Source of the DNA: Calothrix sp. PCC 6303
GTDB taxonomy: Bacteria; Cyanobacteriota; Cyanobacteriia; Cyanobacteriales; Nostocaceae
NCBI RefSeq assembly: GCF_000317435.1
Contig: NC_019727.1
Span: 1-64,000, forward strand
Length of the DNA: 64,000 nt
Direction: 5' to 3'
The stretch's first letter is position 1; every line of letters starts with the position of its first letter. Positions 1-8,330 of this stretch are shown here, piece by piece. Both the position numbers and the translations under genes were made by a program. The notes beneath the pieces were generated by a model. The model did no database searches, was not told the origin of the DNA, and saw only the letters and a list, made by a program, of their open reading frames with translations.

Positions 1-73
1 TTTTCCTTACTTGTAATCTTTTTGTACTTCAAATTGAAGTGCGGAATGTGGGTTACAACTATGTAACGAAAGG

Positions 74-757
74 TTAAGAGCAAGGCGGTGAGTTAAATTT
101 AATACGTTCTGTACTGTATTTTCCTGTTTCTCCCCTGGCTTTAACCCCATTCATTACGGCATAAGCAAGGTCTAACTCGTCGTCAAACATTTGTCCCGAT
201 AGCTCATCTTTTTTAAGATGTTGCCACTCTAATTCAATTGGGTTCATCTCAGAGCAATATTTAGGTAAAAAGAAGATGTATAAACCCTGACTTTCCCACT
301 TTGTCCATAACTGTTGAACTTCCTTGCATCGATGTATCGGACCGTTATCCTGCACTATTACTCTTATACGTCCAACTTTCTCCGCCTCTTGGGCTTCAAA
401 TTCCATCATTTGGATATAAGATTTACGATTAACTCCGCCAATAACTAAACCGTAAACAAAGCTTATTAAAGGTTGAAGAAGTCCTATAATGCTTAATCTA
501 CGACCACGACGCTTTGTTTGCTCTAAGCATTTTTGCTCCCCTCGTTGGTAATATGTGTAACTTGGCTCACTCCACATACAGAAACCTGATTCATCCAAAT
601 ATTTCAAATCTATTTCTCCAGTGGCAGCAGACAGTTGCAACATATCTAGGTCTGCTTGCTTAATTTCTCTGGTTTTTGGGTCTTGTTTCCCCTTATGGCT
701 TTTTCTAGCTCGCTTCCAAATGACCCCCTTTTTTTGAGTACCTGTAACGACCTGCAA
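74..757 (-). pseudogene. IS630-family transposase, C-terminal DDE part
   Basis: This is the catalytic half of an IS630/Tc1-mariner-type transposase. The visible DDE features are LKYLDESGF (first Asp), VIVQDNGPIHR (second Asp) and a closing LPKYCSEMNPIELEW segment with the final Glu, the usual IS630 arrangement. The first ten or so residues of the open frame come from the end of the inserted transposon, so the real coding sequence starts at about 742 with QKKGVIWKR. Near this junction the coding strand has seven A followed by five G, and the two halves of the gene are in frames differing by one. That fits the -1 programmed frameshift used by many IS630 elements. Not functional here because the gene is split. 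Confidence 0.85.
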
Positions 758-908
758 TTATAAACGCTCAAACCTGCAATCAAGGCATTTCCAAACCAGG
801 ATTAACTGCAACTATAATTGCGCTTCAACCAGGATTAATTGCAACTGAGCCAGGATTAAATGCAACCAACCTGCAATCATCGGTTTCAACCAGGATTATT
901 TGCAACTA
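743..908 (+). repeat. Left terminal inverted repeat with transposase-binding sites
   Basis: This 166-bp end is the reverse complement of 4431-4596 except for one base. The 19-bp direct sites lie at 794-812, 827-845, 848-866 and 888-906. A second short motif, acctgcaat, appears three times between them. Arrays of repeated sites at both ends are the hallmark of the TnsB/TniA group, but their almost perfect symmetry is unusual for that group. Confidence 0.9.
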
Positions 909-1202
909 GCGGAAAGCCTCGTCAAACGCAAAGTCTGCCACGGGGAGTATCCCCGGTGGCGAGCTTTGCGGTAGTTTAGTAGTTTGTTAAAAAAATGCCC
1001 TAACTTACAAACAAAAGTATTTAAATTTCAACCAGGATTATCTGCAACTATAAGGTAAAAAAACGACCGTTTTTTTTACTGGTATTGCCACCATCAATCA
1101 GAACCAAAAATGGAATCAAGTTTGGTAACGAAACTCGGTAATTATATCAAAGGCAACATATCCTGTTAGGTAACGAGTTCTTTTACTTGTTAGGGTTAAA
1201 AT
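909..1202. promoter_or_regulatory. Leader of the transposon operon: hairpin, fifth binding site, possible res region
   Basis: This 294-bp gap holds a long hairpin at 927-970 (CGCAAAG pairs with CTTTGCG, GCCAC with GTGGC, GGGG with CCCC). A fifth transposase-binding site lies at 1030-1048. The A+T-rich stretch before the resolvase start is where a resolvase res site and the operon promoter would be expected. The hairpin could act as a terminator that insulates the operon from outside transcription. The res assignment is inference from position only. Confidence 0.45.
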
Positions 1203-1772
1203 ATGTTGATCGGCTATGCGCGAGTTTCAACTGAAGACCAAAATTTGGATCTGCAAATGGATGCTTTGCGGCAAGCTGGCTGTGAGAAAGTTTACACAGA
1301 CCATATCAGTGGCGCAAAAGCCGCAAGACCTGGACTTTTATTAGCGTTTGAGGTAGCGCGGACTGGTGATGTCTTGGTGGTATGGCGACTTGACCGCTTA
1401 GGAAGGTCGCTCAAAGACTTGATTGAAACGATGGAAACCTTAGATAAACGAGGGATTGGGCTTTCTAGCTTGCAAGAATCCATTACCACTACTTCGGGCA
1501 GCGGTAGGTTGATTTTCCATTTGTTCGGTGCATTGGCTGAATTTGAGCGCAACCTAATCTCGGAACGCACAACTGCTGGACTTATGGCAGCGCGTAAGCG
1601 CGGTCACAGGGGAGGTAGACCAAAAGCCCTTGACCCAGCTAAACGTCAATTAGCAGTAAAACTGTATACCGAAAGACAACACACCATTATTGAAATATGT
1701 AAGTTGATGGGAATCTCCAAACCAACGCTCTACAACTATGTTGCAGAGATAGAAACTGAACATGTTACATAA
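1203..1772 (+). CDS. Serine recombinase (resolvase/invertase family)
   Basis: A 189-aa small serine recombinase. The N-terminal catalytic domain has the nucleophile in GYARVSTEDQNL (Ser9), followed by VVWRLDRLGRS, which carries catalytic arginines, and EFERNLISERT, which leads into the long helix. A Hin-type helix-turn-helix (about 145-185) contains the conserved GGRPK linker and ICKLMGISKPTLYNYV. Its expected role is to resolve cointegrates of this transposon at a res site, probably in the region just upstream. The stop overlaps the transposase start by 11 bp, so the two are translationally coupled. In Tn5053/Tn402-type elements a resolvase accompanies tniA and tniB, though usually not as the first gene. 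Confidence 0.92.
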   Translation: MLIGYARVSTEDQNLDLQMDALRQAGCEKVYTDHISGAKAARPGLLLAFEVARTGDVLVVWRLDRLGRSLKDLIETMETLDKRGIGLSSLQESITTTSGSGRLIFHLFGALAEFERNLISERTTAGLMAARKRGHRGGRPKALDPAKRQLAVKLYTERQHTIIEICKLMGISKPTLYNYVAEIETEHVT

Positions 1773-3423
1773 GCAAATCCCGACAGAGGCACTCATCAAT
1801 TTACGCCACCGCCTCGATGGTTTGCCTAGTCGTTGCCAAGAGCGTCGAATTCTCATTGAAGAAACAGCAGCACTGTATGGTGTGTCAACCGATACCTTGT
1901 ATCGGGCTTTGCGTAACTCATCACGCCCAAAATCTATAAATCGCTCAGATAGCGGGACACCCAGAAAACTTTCCATGACTGAAATGGAACGTTACTGCGA
2001 GGTCATTGCAGCGATGAAAATCCGTACCAGTAATAAAAAAGGGCGACATATCTCCACAGTCCGGGCAATTGAACTGTTGGAAGAATTTGGAATGGAAACA
2101 CCTGATGGTTTTGTCCAACCGCCCAAAGGCGCGTTAACTAGAAGCACTGTCAATTATTACTTGAAAACCTGGGGGTATGACACTGAACGTATGACCAGGC
2201 AACCTCCTGCGGTACGTTTTCAGGCGAATCACAGCAATGAATGTTGGCATTTCGACCTCAGCCCATCCGACCTTAAGCACGTAAAACAGCCATCATGGGT
2301 GGAATCGGGTAAGGGCAATCCACTACTGATGCTGTATAGCATTGTCGATGACCGTAGTGGCGTATGTTACCAGGAATATCACTGTGTTTATGGGGAGAAT
2401 GTGGAAGCTGCATTACGCTTCTTATTTAATGCGATGACGTTGAAAACAACCGATGGATTTCCCTTTCATGGGATTCCAGAGATGATTTACACCGACAATG
2501 GACCAATTGCTAAAAGCCATGTATTCCAAAATGTGATGGATTGCTTGAAAATCAAGCTGGTCACGCATATGCCTGCGGGCAAAGATGGTCGCAGGGTAAC
2601 AGCTCGCTCCAAGGGTAAAGTGGAAAGACCTTTTCGGACGGTTAAAGAAGCTCACGAAACTCTGTATCACTTTCACGAACCGGAAAGCGACGTTGAAGCT
2701 AACTTGTGGTTGCGTCAGTATTTATTGCATTACAACGATAAACCACACCGACTTGAACCACATTCGCGGATGGAAGATTGGTTGCGAAATACGCCCAAGT
2801 CTCCCCTACGCGAGATGTGCAGTTGGGAGCGCTTTTGTACCTATGCCCGCGAGCCACAACGGAGGAAAGTGGGAACCGATGCTAGGGTATCCGTAGAGGG
2901 CGTGGCTTACGAGGTAGAACCTGACTTGGCAGGGGAAACTGTTGTGCTGTGGTGGGGTTTATTTGATAACGAATTGTACGTAGAGTTTAACGACCAACGC
3001 TATGGACCATTTTACCCAGTTGATGGTCCCATTCCCCTACACCGCTACCGTAAATTCAAAAAAACTAAAACCGAAGAACGGGCAGATAAAATTGCCGATT
3101 TAGCTAAAAAGTTGGGCTTGCCACGAACAGCTTTAGACAAAAATGCGGACTTACAATTTCTAGTAGATAAGTACAAGGAACTTACGCCAACTGTCACACC
3201 TTTTAATGACCCCGACCCATACCAAGAATTTACTTATCCCACTGTATTGCTGGCTAAACTGGCGATTTCCGATTATCTCGCCAAACCGTTGGCTAAATTA
3301 TCCACCGAACAGTTGGCGTTTATTGATACGTTGCTAGCTGAGACTTTAATTAAAAAAGTGATTATTGAAAGAGTGCGTTTGTATTTCCACTCAAATAAGG
3401 GAGGAGAACAAAATGCTTACTGA
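1762..3423 (+). CDS. DDE transposase, TniA/TnsB-like
   Basis: A 553-aa integrase-fold transposase that performs strand transfer at the element ends. Residues 1-150 hold helix-turn-helix-like DNA-binding segments, including ETAALYGVSTDTLYRALR. The rve catalytic core spans about 155-305, with Asp165 (CWHFDLS), Asp245 (IYTDNGP) and Glu288 (SKGKVERPF). A Mu-transposase C-terminal beta-barrel follows (about 345-430, RRKVGTDARVSVEGVAYEV). The length matches TniA (about 560) better than TnsB of Tn7 (about 700). The start overlaps the resolvase and the end overlaps the ATPase gene by 11 bp each. It presumably binds the 19-bp end sites. An IS481-like assignment is possible, but the adjacent AAA gene and the end arrays favour the TniA group. 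Confidence 0.88.
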   Translation: MLHKQIPTEALINLRHRLDGLPSRCQERRILIEETAALYGVSTDTLYRALRNSSRPKSINRSDSGTPRKLSMTEMERYCEVIAAMKIRTSNKKGRHISTVRAIELLEEFGMETPDGFVQPPKGALTRSTVNYYLKTWGYDTERMTRQPPAVRFQANHSNECWHFDLSPSDLKHVKQPSWVESGKGNPLLMLYSIVDDRSGVCYQEYHCVYGENVEAALRFLFNAMTLKTTDGFPFHGIPEMIYTDNGPIAKSHVFQNVMDCLKIKLVTHMPAGKDGRRVTARSKGKVERPFRTVKEAHETLYHFHEPESDVEANLWLRQYLLHYNDKPHRLEPHSRMEDWLRNTPKSPLREMCSWERFCTYAREPQRRKVGTDARVSVEGVAYEVEPDLAGETVVLWWGLFDNELYVEFNDQRYGPFYPVDGPIPLHRYRKFKKTKTEERADKIADLAKKLGLPRTALDKNADLQFLVDKYKELTPTVTPFNDPDPYQEFTYPTVLLAKLAISDYLAKPLAKLSTEQLAFIDTLLAETLIKKVIIERVRLYFHSNKGGEQNAY

Positions 3424-4384
3424 AGTCATGGAACATTTTCGGTTGGTTAGAGAGTTTCCCAAGGCTGGGTACTACGAGACGGAACACCAAAAGCAAATGT
3501 TTAAGGATATTAAATCTGCCATCCATTCAGGGAAGTTGGTTGCCATCACGGGAATTATTGGCTGTGGCAAGACAACTACTTTACGACGTTTATTTGAAGT
3601 TTTGGAGAAGGAAGGCAAGATTTTAGTCTCAAAGTCCCTTTCTGTTGATAAAGACCGGGCAACGCTACCAACACTTATTGCTGCCTTATTTTACGATTTA
3701 TCCACAGACAAGGAAATTAAAATCCCAAAAGACGGCGAAAAACGGGAACGGGAACTGCGCGACCTGATTAGAAAAGGTAAAAAGCCAGTGGCACTGTTTG
3801 TTGATGAGGCTCATGACCTACACTACAGTACTTTGACGGGACTCAAACGTTTAATCGAAGTAGTTGAGGATGGTGGTGGCACACTTTCGGTGGTATTAGC
3901 TGGTCATCCCAAACTCAAAAATGATTTGCGCCGTCCAACTATGGAAGAAATTGGGTATCGGTCAACGGTTTTTTCCTTGGAGGGCATGGTTGGCAGTCAA
4001 CGAGAATATATTGAATGGCTGGTATCTGAATGTACTATGGTGGATACTCCCATAGATGAAATCTTGGAGGTAGAAGCTATTGAATTACTGGCTACCCGTC
4101 TAAGGACACCACTACAAATCGAACAACATTTGACACTAGCTTTGGAGGCTGCGTACCGAGTCGCTGTTAAACCTGTTACTACGGTGATTGTGGAGTCGGT
4201 TTTGTCGAAGCAAATTGACGATTTGGAACCCACCTTAACCCGGCATGGTTACGATGTCAGGGGCTTGGCGGAACAGTTTAATACCAAACCATCTGAAATT
4301 AAATTGCTGTTTCGCGGGCAACTTGACCCCGCGCGATCGCGTGAATTACAGGAGCAAATGTTAGCGGCAGGACTGCCACTTTGA
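3413..4384 (+). CDS. AAA+ ATPase, TniB/TnsC-like transposition regulator
   Basis: A 323-aa ATPase of the ExeA/TniB/TnsC class. Walker A is GIIGCGKTTT (about 47-56) and Walker B is PVALFVDEAHDL (about 122-133), followed by sensor-like VVLAGHPKL. ATG at 3413 is chosen because aagggagga lies seven bases upstream and the gene then overlaps the transposase stop by 11 bp, as in the preceding junction. An upstream in-frame ATG at 3365 lies deep in the transposase gene. In the family this protein forms filaments on target DNA and activates the transposase. With no TniQ encoded, target choice must rest on this protein or on a host factor. Confidence 0.88.
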   Translation: MLTEVMEHFRLVREFPKAGYYETEHQKQMFKDIKSAIHSGKLVAITGIIGCGKTTTLRRLFEVLEKEGKILVSKSLSVDKDRATLPTLIAALFYDLSTDKEIKIPKDGEKRERELRDLIRKGKKPVALFVDEAHDLHYSTLTGLKRLIEVVEDGGGTLSVVLAGHPKLKNDLRRPTMEEIGYRSTVFSLEGMVGSQREYIEWLVSECTMVDTPIDEILEVEAIELLATRLRTPLQIEQHLTLALEAAYRVAVKPVTTVIVESVLSKQIDDLEPTLTRHGYDVRGLAEQFNTKPSEIKLLFRGQLDPARSRELQEQMLAAGLPL

Positions 4385-4430
4385 GCGGATTGAAAATGTA
4401 ATAAAAATGGAAGTATTTTGTTCGTATTTA

Positions 4431-4596
4431 TAGTTGCAAATAATCCTGGTTGAAACAGATGATTGCAGGTTGGTTGCATTTAATCCTGGCTCAGTTGCAA
4501 TTAATCCTGGTTGAAGCGCAATTATAGTTGCAGTTAATCCTGGTTTGGAAATGCCTTGATTGCAGGTTTGAGCGTTTATAATTGCAGGTCGTTACA
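4431..4596 (-). repeat. Right terminal inverted repeat with transposase-binding sites
   Basis: Mirror image of the left end with one mismatch. The inverted 19-bp sites start at 4433, 4473, 4494 and 4527. The outer boundary ATTGCAGGTCGTTACA is followed directly by the duplicated target agtacc. Confidence 0.9.
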
Positions 4597-4602
4597 AGTA
4601 CC

Positions 4603-5010
4603 CGTCTTAACCTGTCGGGACTCAATTCAACTTTGCGAACGACTTGTCGTCGCGCAAGCTTCGCTCTTAAGTTTTTGAACTAATTGAAGACTATTGTATG
4701 TACGGGGTTCTTTTTTAAGGCATTCTTCCAAAAAAACTATATCTTCTTCCTTATACTTGGTTTTTCCCCCTCGACCTGGTAGCTCCCAAAGCCCTTCTAA
4801 ACCTAGTTTTTGCCATTTATGCAAAACTTCCCTTACTGTTTGTGGAGTCCAGTTAAAATGAGCAGCTATTTTTTCAACATACCACCCGTGTGCATTTAAC
4901 CTGACTACCTCTGCTCGGTCTTTGACTTTCTGTGGTACATCCACAGTTCTCAGGTTTAATAGAGTTTTGTCTTGCTTATGAGTTAGAAACACCCTTAAAC
5001 GAGCGCCCAT
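4603..5010 (-). pseudogene. IS630-family transposase, N-terminal helix-turn-helix part
   Basis: The first 110 or so codons encode the two helix-turn-helix segments of an IS630 transposase (VVRLNAHGWYVEKIAAHFNW and ETVREVLHKW-like WTPQTVREVLHKW). After KLKSE the frame is lost: a GC-rich palindromic stretch of roughly 25 bp at about 4636-4665 (containing cgacttgtcg) appears inserted. The family sequence resumes in another frame as VELSPDRLRR and runs up to the transposon junction at 4602. The element therefore suffered two events, a small palindrome insertion and the large transposon insertion. Confidence 0.8.
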
Positions 5011-5132
5011 ATATTGTTTCCCTCGGTAGATGCATTCTCCGTATTTACTTATCTTTACATAGTTTGGTTTTTTCGCGCCGACTTACTTAGTCACTTGTAT
5101 ATAGAGTTTCATTAAATTCATTTTGTCCGATA

Positions 5133-5150
5133 GCGGATAACGTTATCCGC
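5133..5150. promoter_or_regulatory. 18-bp perfect palindrome upstream of parA: candidate parS/operator
   Basis: gcggataacgttatccgc is a perfect palindrome 49 bp before the parA start. Close variants recur inside the downstream parB gene (6532-6738) and in the parB paralogue (10107-10124). A centromere bound by ParB, an autorepression operator, or both, is the natural reading. No protein-binding data support this. Confidence 0.7.
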
Positions 5151-5198
5151 ATTCATTATAATTATCCCTACACCGCAAAAATTTGAGCATCAACAATC

Positions 5199-5972
5199 GT
5201 GAGCAAAACCCGCATCATTGCCTTATTTAACCAATCCGGGGGCGTTGCCAAGACCACTCTAACCCACAACCTGGGCTATCACCTTGCTGCCAACAAACGC
5301 CGAGTCCTACTAGTTGATATGGACCCGCAGGCAAGCCTTACCAATTTCTTAGGCATAGACCCCGAAACCCAAGAAAAAACCATCTACAACGCCATCATTG
5401 ACGAGGAAGCATTATTTATTTACCCCGAAAAAATCCACGGAATGCAGCTTGCACCTACTAATATCAACCTCAGTGCTGCCGAACTCCTACTACCAGCCGC
5501 AACTGCTAGGGAATATCGTCTCGCTGAAGCGCTTACACCCATAAAGGATAATTACGACTTTATTCTGATCGACTGTCCCCCATCACTTGGTATTTTGAGT
5601 ATCGTTAGTTTAACTGCTGCCACACATTTGCTTGTACCCATCCAATGTCAGTTTAAATCCTTCCTCGGTACTGACCTACTATTGGATACCGTCGCCCGTG
5701 TTAAGAAAAAACTCAACAAAAATCTCCAAATCGCTGGGTTTATTCCTACGATGTTAGATAGCCGTACAGCACAGGAAACCCGTACCCTTGCTGCGGTACA
5801 GGAACAACTTTCCCAAGTAGCGACTATATACCCTGCCATCCCCAAATCCATCGCTTTTGCCGATGCATCCGAGCGCAGAATACCACTTGCTATGTATGAT
5901 AAAAACCACGCAGCTGTCAAAGTGATGAAAAAAATAGCTAAAGAATTAGAAAAACTTGAAGTAAAACCGTAA
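5199..5972 (+). CDS. parA: ParA-family partition ATPase
   Basis: A 257-aa ParA/Soj-type P-loop ATPase of type Ia/Ib plasmid partition. The deviant Walker A is FNQSGGVAKTT (residues 10-20), in which the usual signature lysine position of KGG is serine. VDMDPQASLTNF and DFILIDCPPSLG are the other nucleotide-binding motifs. The start is GTG at 5199. ATP-dependent dimers bind the nucleoid non-specifically and are released by ParB on parS, segregating the replicon. The ParB gene follows 4 bp downstream. The short N-terminus, lacking a helix-turn-helix, resembles Soj/type Ib, so autoregulation would fall to ParB through the upstream palindrome. Confidence 0.93.
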   Translation: MSKTRIIALFNQSGGVAKTTLTHNLGYHLAANKRRVLLVDMDPQASLTNFLGIDPETQEKTIYNAIIDEEALFIYPEKIHGMQLAPTNINLSAAELLLPAATAREYRLAEALTPIKDNYDFILIDCPPSLGILSIVSLTAATHLLVPIQCQFKSFLGTDLLLDTVARVKKKLNKNLQIAGFIPTMLDSRTAQETRTLAAVQEQLSQVATIYPAIPKSIAFADASERRIPLAMYDKNHAAVKVMKKIAKELEKLEVKP

Positions 5973-5976
5973 AATC

Positions 5977-7167
5977 GTGAGCAAGAAAGACATAGCATAC
6001 AATGCAAAACTCAAACACACCAAGCCGCTTGATTTAATGTTTGGTGGTGAAGATTCTGATTTTTCCGAACAAAGCTCTGTGCCAACAACGTCCGATTTTT
6101 CTGAGCAAATCTCAGGAAATAAAACCAGCAATACAATTGATCGAGAGCAAATTAAATTAGACCCAAACCAACCCCGACGGTATTTTGACCCGAAAAAGCT
6201 TGAAAAACTCGCCCAGTCCATCAAGGAGCTAGGTATACTCGAACCGTTGCTCGTACGTCCGTTAAATGATGGTTACTACGAACTCATCGCTGGGGAACGT
6301 CGCTTCAAAGCCGCAGGAATTGCAGGGCTTTCGGAAGTGCCATGTATCGTCAAGGAAATGGATGACGAGACTGTCAAGCAGGTACAGTTAATCGAAAACC
6401 TCCAGCGCGAAGATTTGAACGCATATGAGGAAACTATCGGGATTTTGGAGTTACTAGCGTTGCGGTTGAAAATGACTCAGGATGAGGTAATCAGCCTGCT
6501 GAATCGCATCGAAAAAGCCAACCGCAAAAAAGCGGATAAGGTTATTCGCCATGACAGTAAAGAACAAACGGATAATGTTATTCACCATGACAGTAAAGAA
6601 CAAGCGGATAACGTTATTCGCCATGACAATGATGAGTCAGAGGACGATGTTATTCGCCACAATGATGAGTCAGAGGATAAAAAAGCAGATAACGTTACTC
6701 CCTCAAAAAGGAAGAAGCAAGCGAATAATGTTATTCGCCTAGAAGAAATTGAGATAGTAAACAAGGTATTTGCTTCAATTGGCAGGCTTTCCGCCGAATC
6801 ATTCCGAGCAAATCGCCTCCCCTTATTAAACCTTCCTGGTGATATTCAACAAGCATTGGCATCGGGGACAATCGAGTACACCAAAGCCCGTGCGATCGCA
6901 CGAGTCAAATCCGAGCCAGAGCGTTTGCAGTTACTCGATAAAGCCATAAATCAAAACCTGTCGTTAACTCAAATCAAAGAGATAATTCTAGGGTTGGAAT
7001 CATCCGAGCAAAAAGAAATACCACCAGAAAAAGCTGCTAGCCAACGGGTTGCGAATATCGGTAAGCGGCTTAAGGAAGCGAAGGTATGGGATGATGTCAA
7101 AAAGCGCAGGAAGTTAGAAAAATTATTGGGTGATATTGAAAAGCTTCTTGATGAACAAGCGTGTTAA
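5977..7167 (+). CDS. parB: ParB-family partition protein with parS-like array in its coding sequence
   Basis: A 396-aa ParB/Spo0J-like protein starting at GTG 5977, 4 bp after parA. The N-terminal ParB/Srx nuclease-fold domain (about 55-165) shows LDPNQPRRYFD, GILEPLLVRP, the CTP-binding GERRFKA motif and LIENLQREDLNAYEE. A low-complexity linker (about 185-260) repeats a VIRHDS/NDES-like unit and precedes the helix-turn-helix and C-terminal part (FASIGRLSAESFR, LTQIKEIILGLE, RVANIGKRLKEAKVWDDVKK). The linker DNA contains six copies of a parS-like palindrome, so the repeats in protein and DNA are the same object. A paralogue at 7335-10559 shares the domain order and the downstream flank (tgattattttaYaagttg), indicating a tandem duplication. 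Confidence 0.92.
   Translation: MSKKDIAYNAKLKHTKPLDLMFGGEDSDFSEQSSVPTTSDFSEQISGNKTSNTIDREQIKLDPNQPRRYFDPKKLEKLAQSIKELGILEPLLVRPLNDGYYELIAGERRFKAAGIAGLSEVPCIVKEMDDETVKQVQLIENLQREDLNAYEETIGILELLALRLKMTQDEVISLLNRIEKANRKKADKVIRHDSKEQTDNVIHHDSKEQADNVIRHDNDESEDDVIRHNDESEDKKADNVTPSKRKKQANNVIRLEEIEIVNKVFASIGRLSAESFRANRLPLLNLPGDIQQALASGTIEYTKARAIARVKSEPERLQLLDKAINQNLSLTQIKEIILGLESSEQKEIPPEKAASQRVANIGKRLKEAKVWDDVKKRRKLEKLLGDIEKLLDEQAC
6532..6738. repeat. Cluster of parS-like palindromes inside parB
   Basis: Six imperfect copies of the 18-bp palindrome gcggataacgttatccgc lie in the coding strand at 6532, 6568, 6604, 6640, 6685 and 6721. Spacing is 36, 36, 36, 45 and 36 bp, always a multiple of three, so each copy adds whole codons. 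The copy at 6604 (gcggataacgttattcgc) differs from the upstream palindrome by one base; the others are more degraded. Confidence 0.75.
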
Positions 7168-7268
7168 TGGTTGATTATTTTACAAGTTGGTCAACACCAT
7201 GAAGATAATTGTGTTTGCCTTAAAGAAATGCGATCGATGGTGTAACTATTTAGCTTAAAATAATAAAA

Positions 7269-7310
7269 CCCCTCGTGGGTGGCTGCGCTAACAGCCGAAA
7301 TCCCCAGGGG
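7269..7310 (+). promoter_or_regulatory. Structured leader before the KilA-N/ParB gene
   Basis: The outer pair cccct (7269-7273)/agggg (7306-7310) encloses ggctg (7281-7285)/cagcc (7292-7296), 25 bp before the ATG at 7335. It may be an RNA hairpin controlling translation, since no good ribosome-binding site precedes that ATG, or a terminator for the parAB operon. The sequence alone does not distinguish these. Confidence 0.4.
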
Positions 7311-8330
7311 CAGTACGTTATAGAGCTAACGCACATGAACATCATACTTCACAAAGTCAATGATTCGCAGATTGGGCAACGTCGTGAGGATGGCTATATC
7401 AATCTCACGAAAATGGCTCAAGCCTCAAACAGAAAACTCAATGATTATTTAAGGCTTAGTACGGCAAAAGCTTTTATAGATAAGCTTTCTGCCGATACGG
7501 GAATTCCCGTATCGGGGAAAAATGGGCTTGTTCAAGTGCATAAGGGTGGTAATAATAAAACGACACAAGGTACATGGGGACATCCTCAAGTAGCAATCAA
7601 TTGTGGTCAATGGTGTAGCCCAGAATTCGCCGTGCTGGTTAGCAAATGGGTTTTTAGTTGGATAGCTAATGCCCAAAATCCAGTTAAAGAAAACTGCGAT
7701 GGGCAAAGCCCGGTCTTCGACCATCGCTCAAATCAATTTTCTGACGTAGTTAAAGCTTACATTGAAAGTTCACAAGCCCTAAACCGTGCAATTCATACAG
7801 CAATCCATCAACAAACCGACTCGCTTCGAGAAGCTTTAAAGTTTTTAGATAGTTACAATGATGTAACTGTCACTGTTTTAGCAGCAGAAGCCAAACTGGT
7901 AGAACAAACTTGCACAACCAGCGATACCGTTTGCATTGATTTAATTACACTTCCTGACGAACAACCCCGACGTTACTTTGACGGGCAGAAATTAGAAGAA
8001 TTATCTCATTCGATTAAGGAGTTTGGCATTTTAGAACCTCTGCTGGTGCGTCCTCTCAGTGGGGGAAATTATGAGTTAATTGCTGGAGAACGACGATTAC
8101 GTGCATCTCAAATTGCTGGTTTAACCAGTGTACCCGTTCTTGTGCGTGAGATGGACGATACCACCACTCGTGCTTGCCGCTTAATCGAAAACCTCCAACG
8201 CGAAGATTTGAATGTCTATGAAGAAACTATTGGGATTTTAAATTTATTGGCGTTGCAGTTAAAGACAACTGAGGATAAAGTAATCAGCCTGCTCAACCGC
8301 ATAGAAAAAGCCAACCGCAAAAAAGCGGAT

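Larger units (their letters stand above)
743..4596. mobile_element. TniA/TniB-type (Tn5053/Tn7-like) transposon with serine resolvase
   Basis: A 3854-bp element that looks complete. Its 166-bp inverted ends (743-908 and 4431-4596) differ at a single base and begin TGTAACGACCTGCAAT. It is flanked by agtacc at 737-742 and 4597-4602, a target duplication (the family normally gives 5 bp, so one base may be chance). Each end carries four copies of a 19-bp site of the form aaccaggattaaYtgcaac, plus a fifth internal left copy at 1030-1048, typical of TnsB/TniA-binding sites. It encodes a resolvase, a DDE transposase and an AAA regulator in one overlapping operon. No TniQ/TnsD, TnsA, CRISPR effector or cargo gene is present. 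Confidence 0.9.
33..5090. mobile_element. IS630-family insertion sequence split by a TniA/TniB-type transposon
   Basis: The two halves of an IS630-type transposase lie at 74-757 and 4603-5010, separated exactly by the transposon at 743-4596. The right terminus is read as ending near 5090 in cgccgacttacttag. A subterminal ttacatagtt at 5055-5064 has its inverted partner aactatgtaa at 57-66. The left terminus (about position 33) is approximate because the outermost repeat is degenerate. Removing the inserted transposon and its duplication leaves about 1.2 kb, a normal IS630 size. The same terminal sequence recurs in a 119-bp miniature element at 22967-23085. Confidence 0.7.

Noticed and set aside
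743-4596. CRISPR-associated transposon (CAST)
   Set aside because: No Cas12k, Cascade gene, TniQ or CRISPR repeats in the element.
6551-6764. Short frames on both strands over the parB repeat
   Set aside because: Produced by the in-frame repeat itself; repetitive Met/Lys/Ile or Ser/Leu composition without homology.
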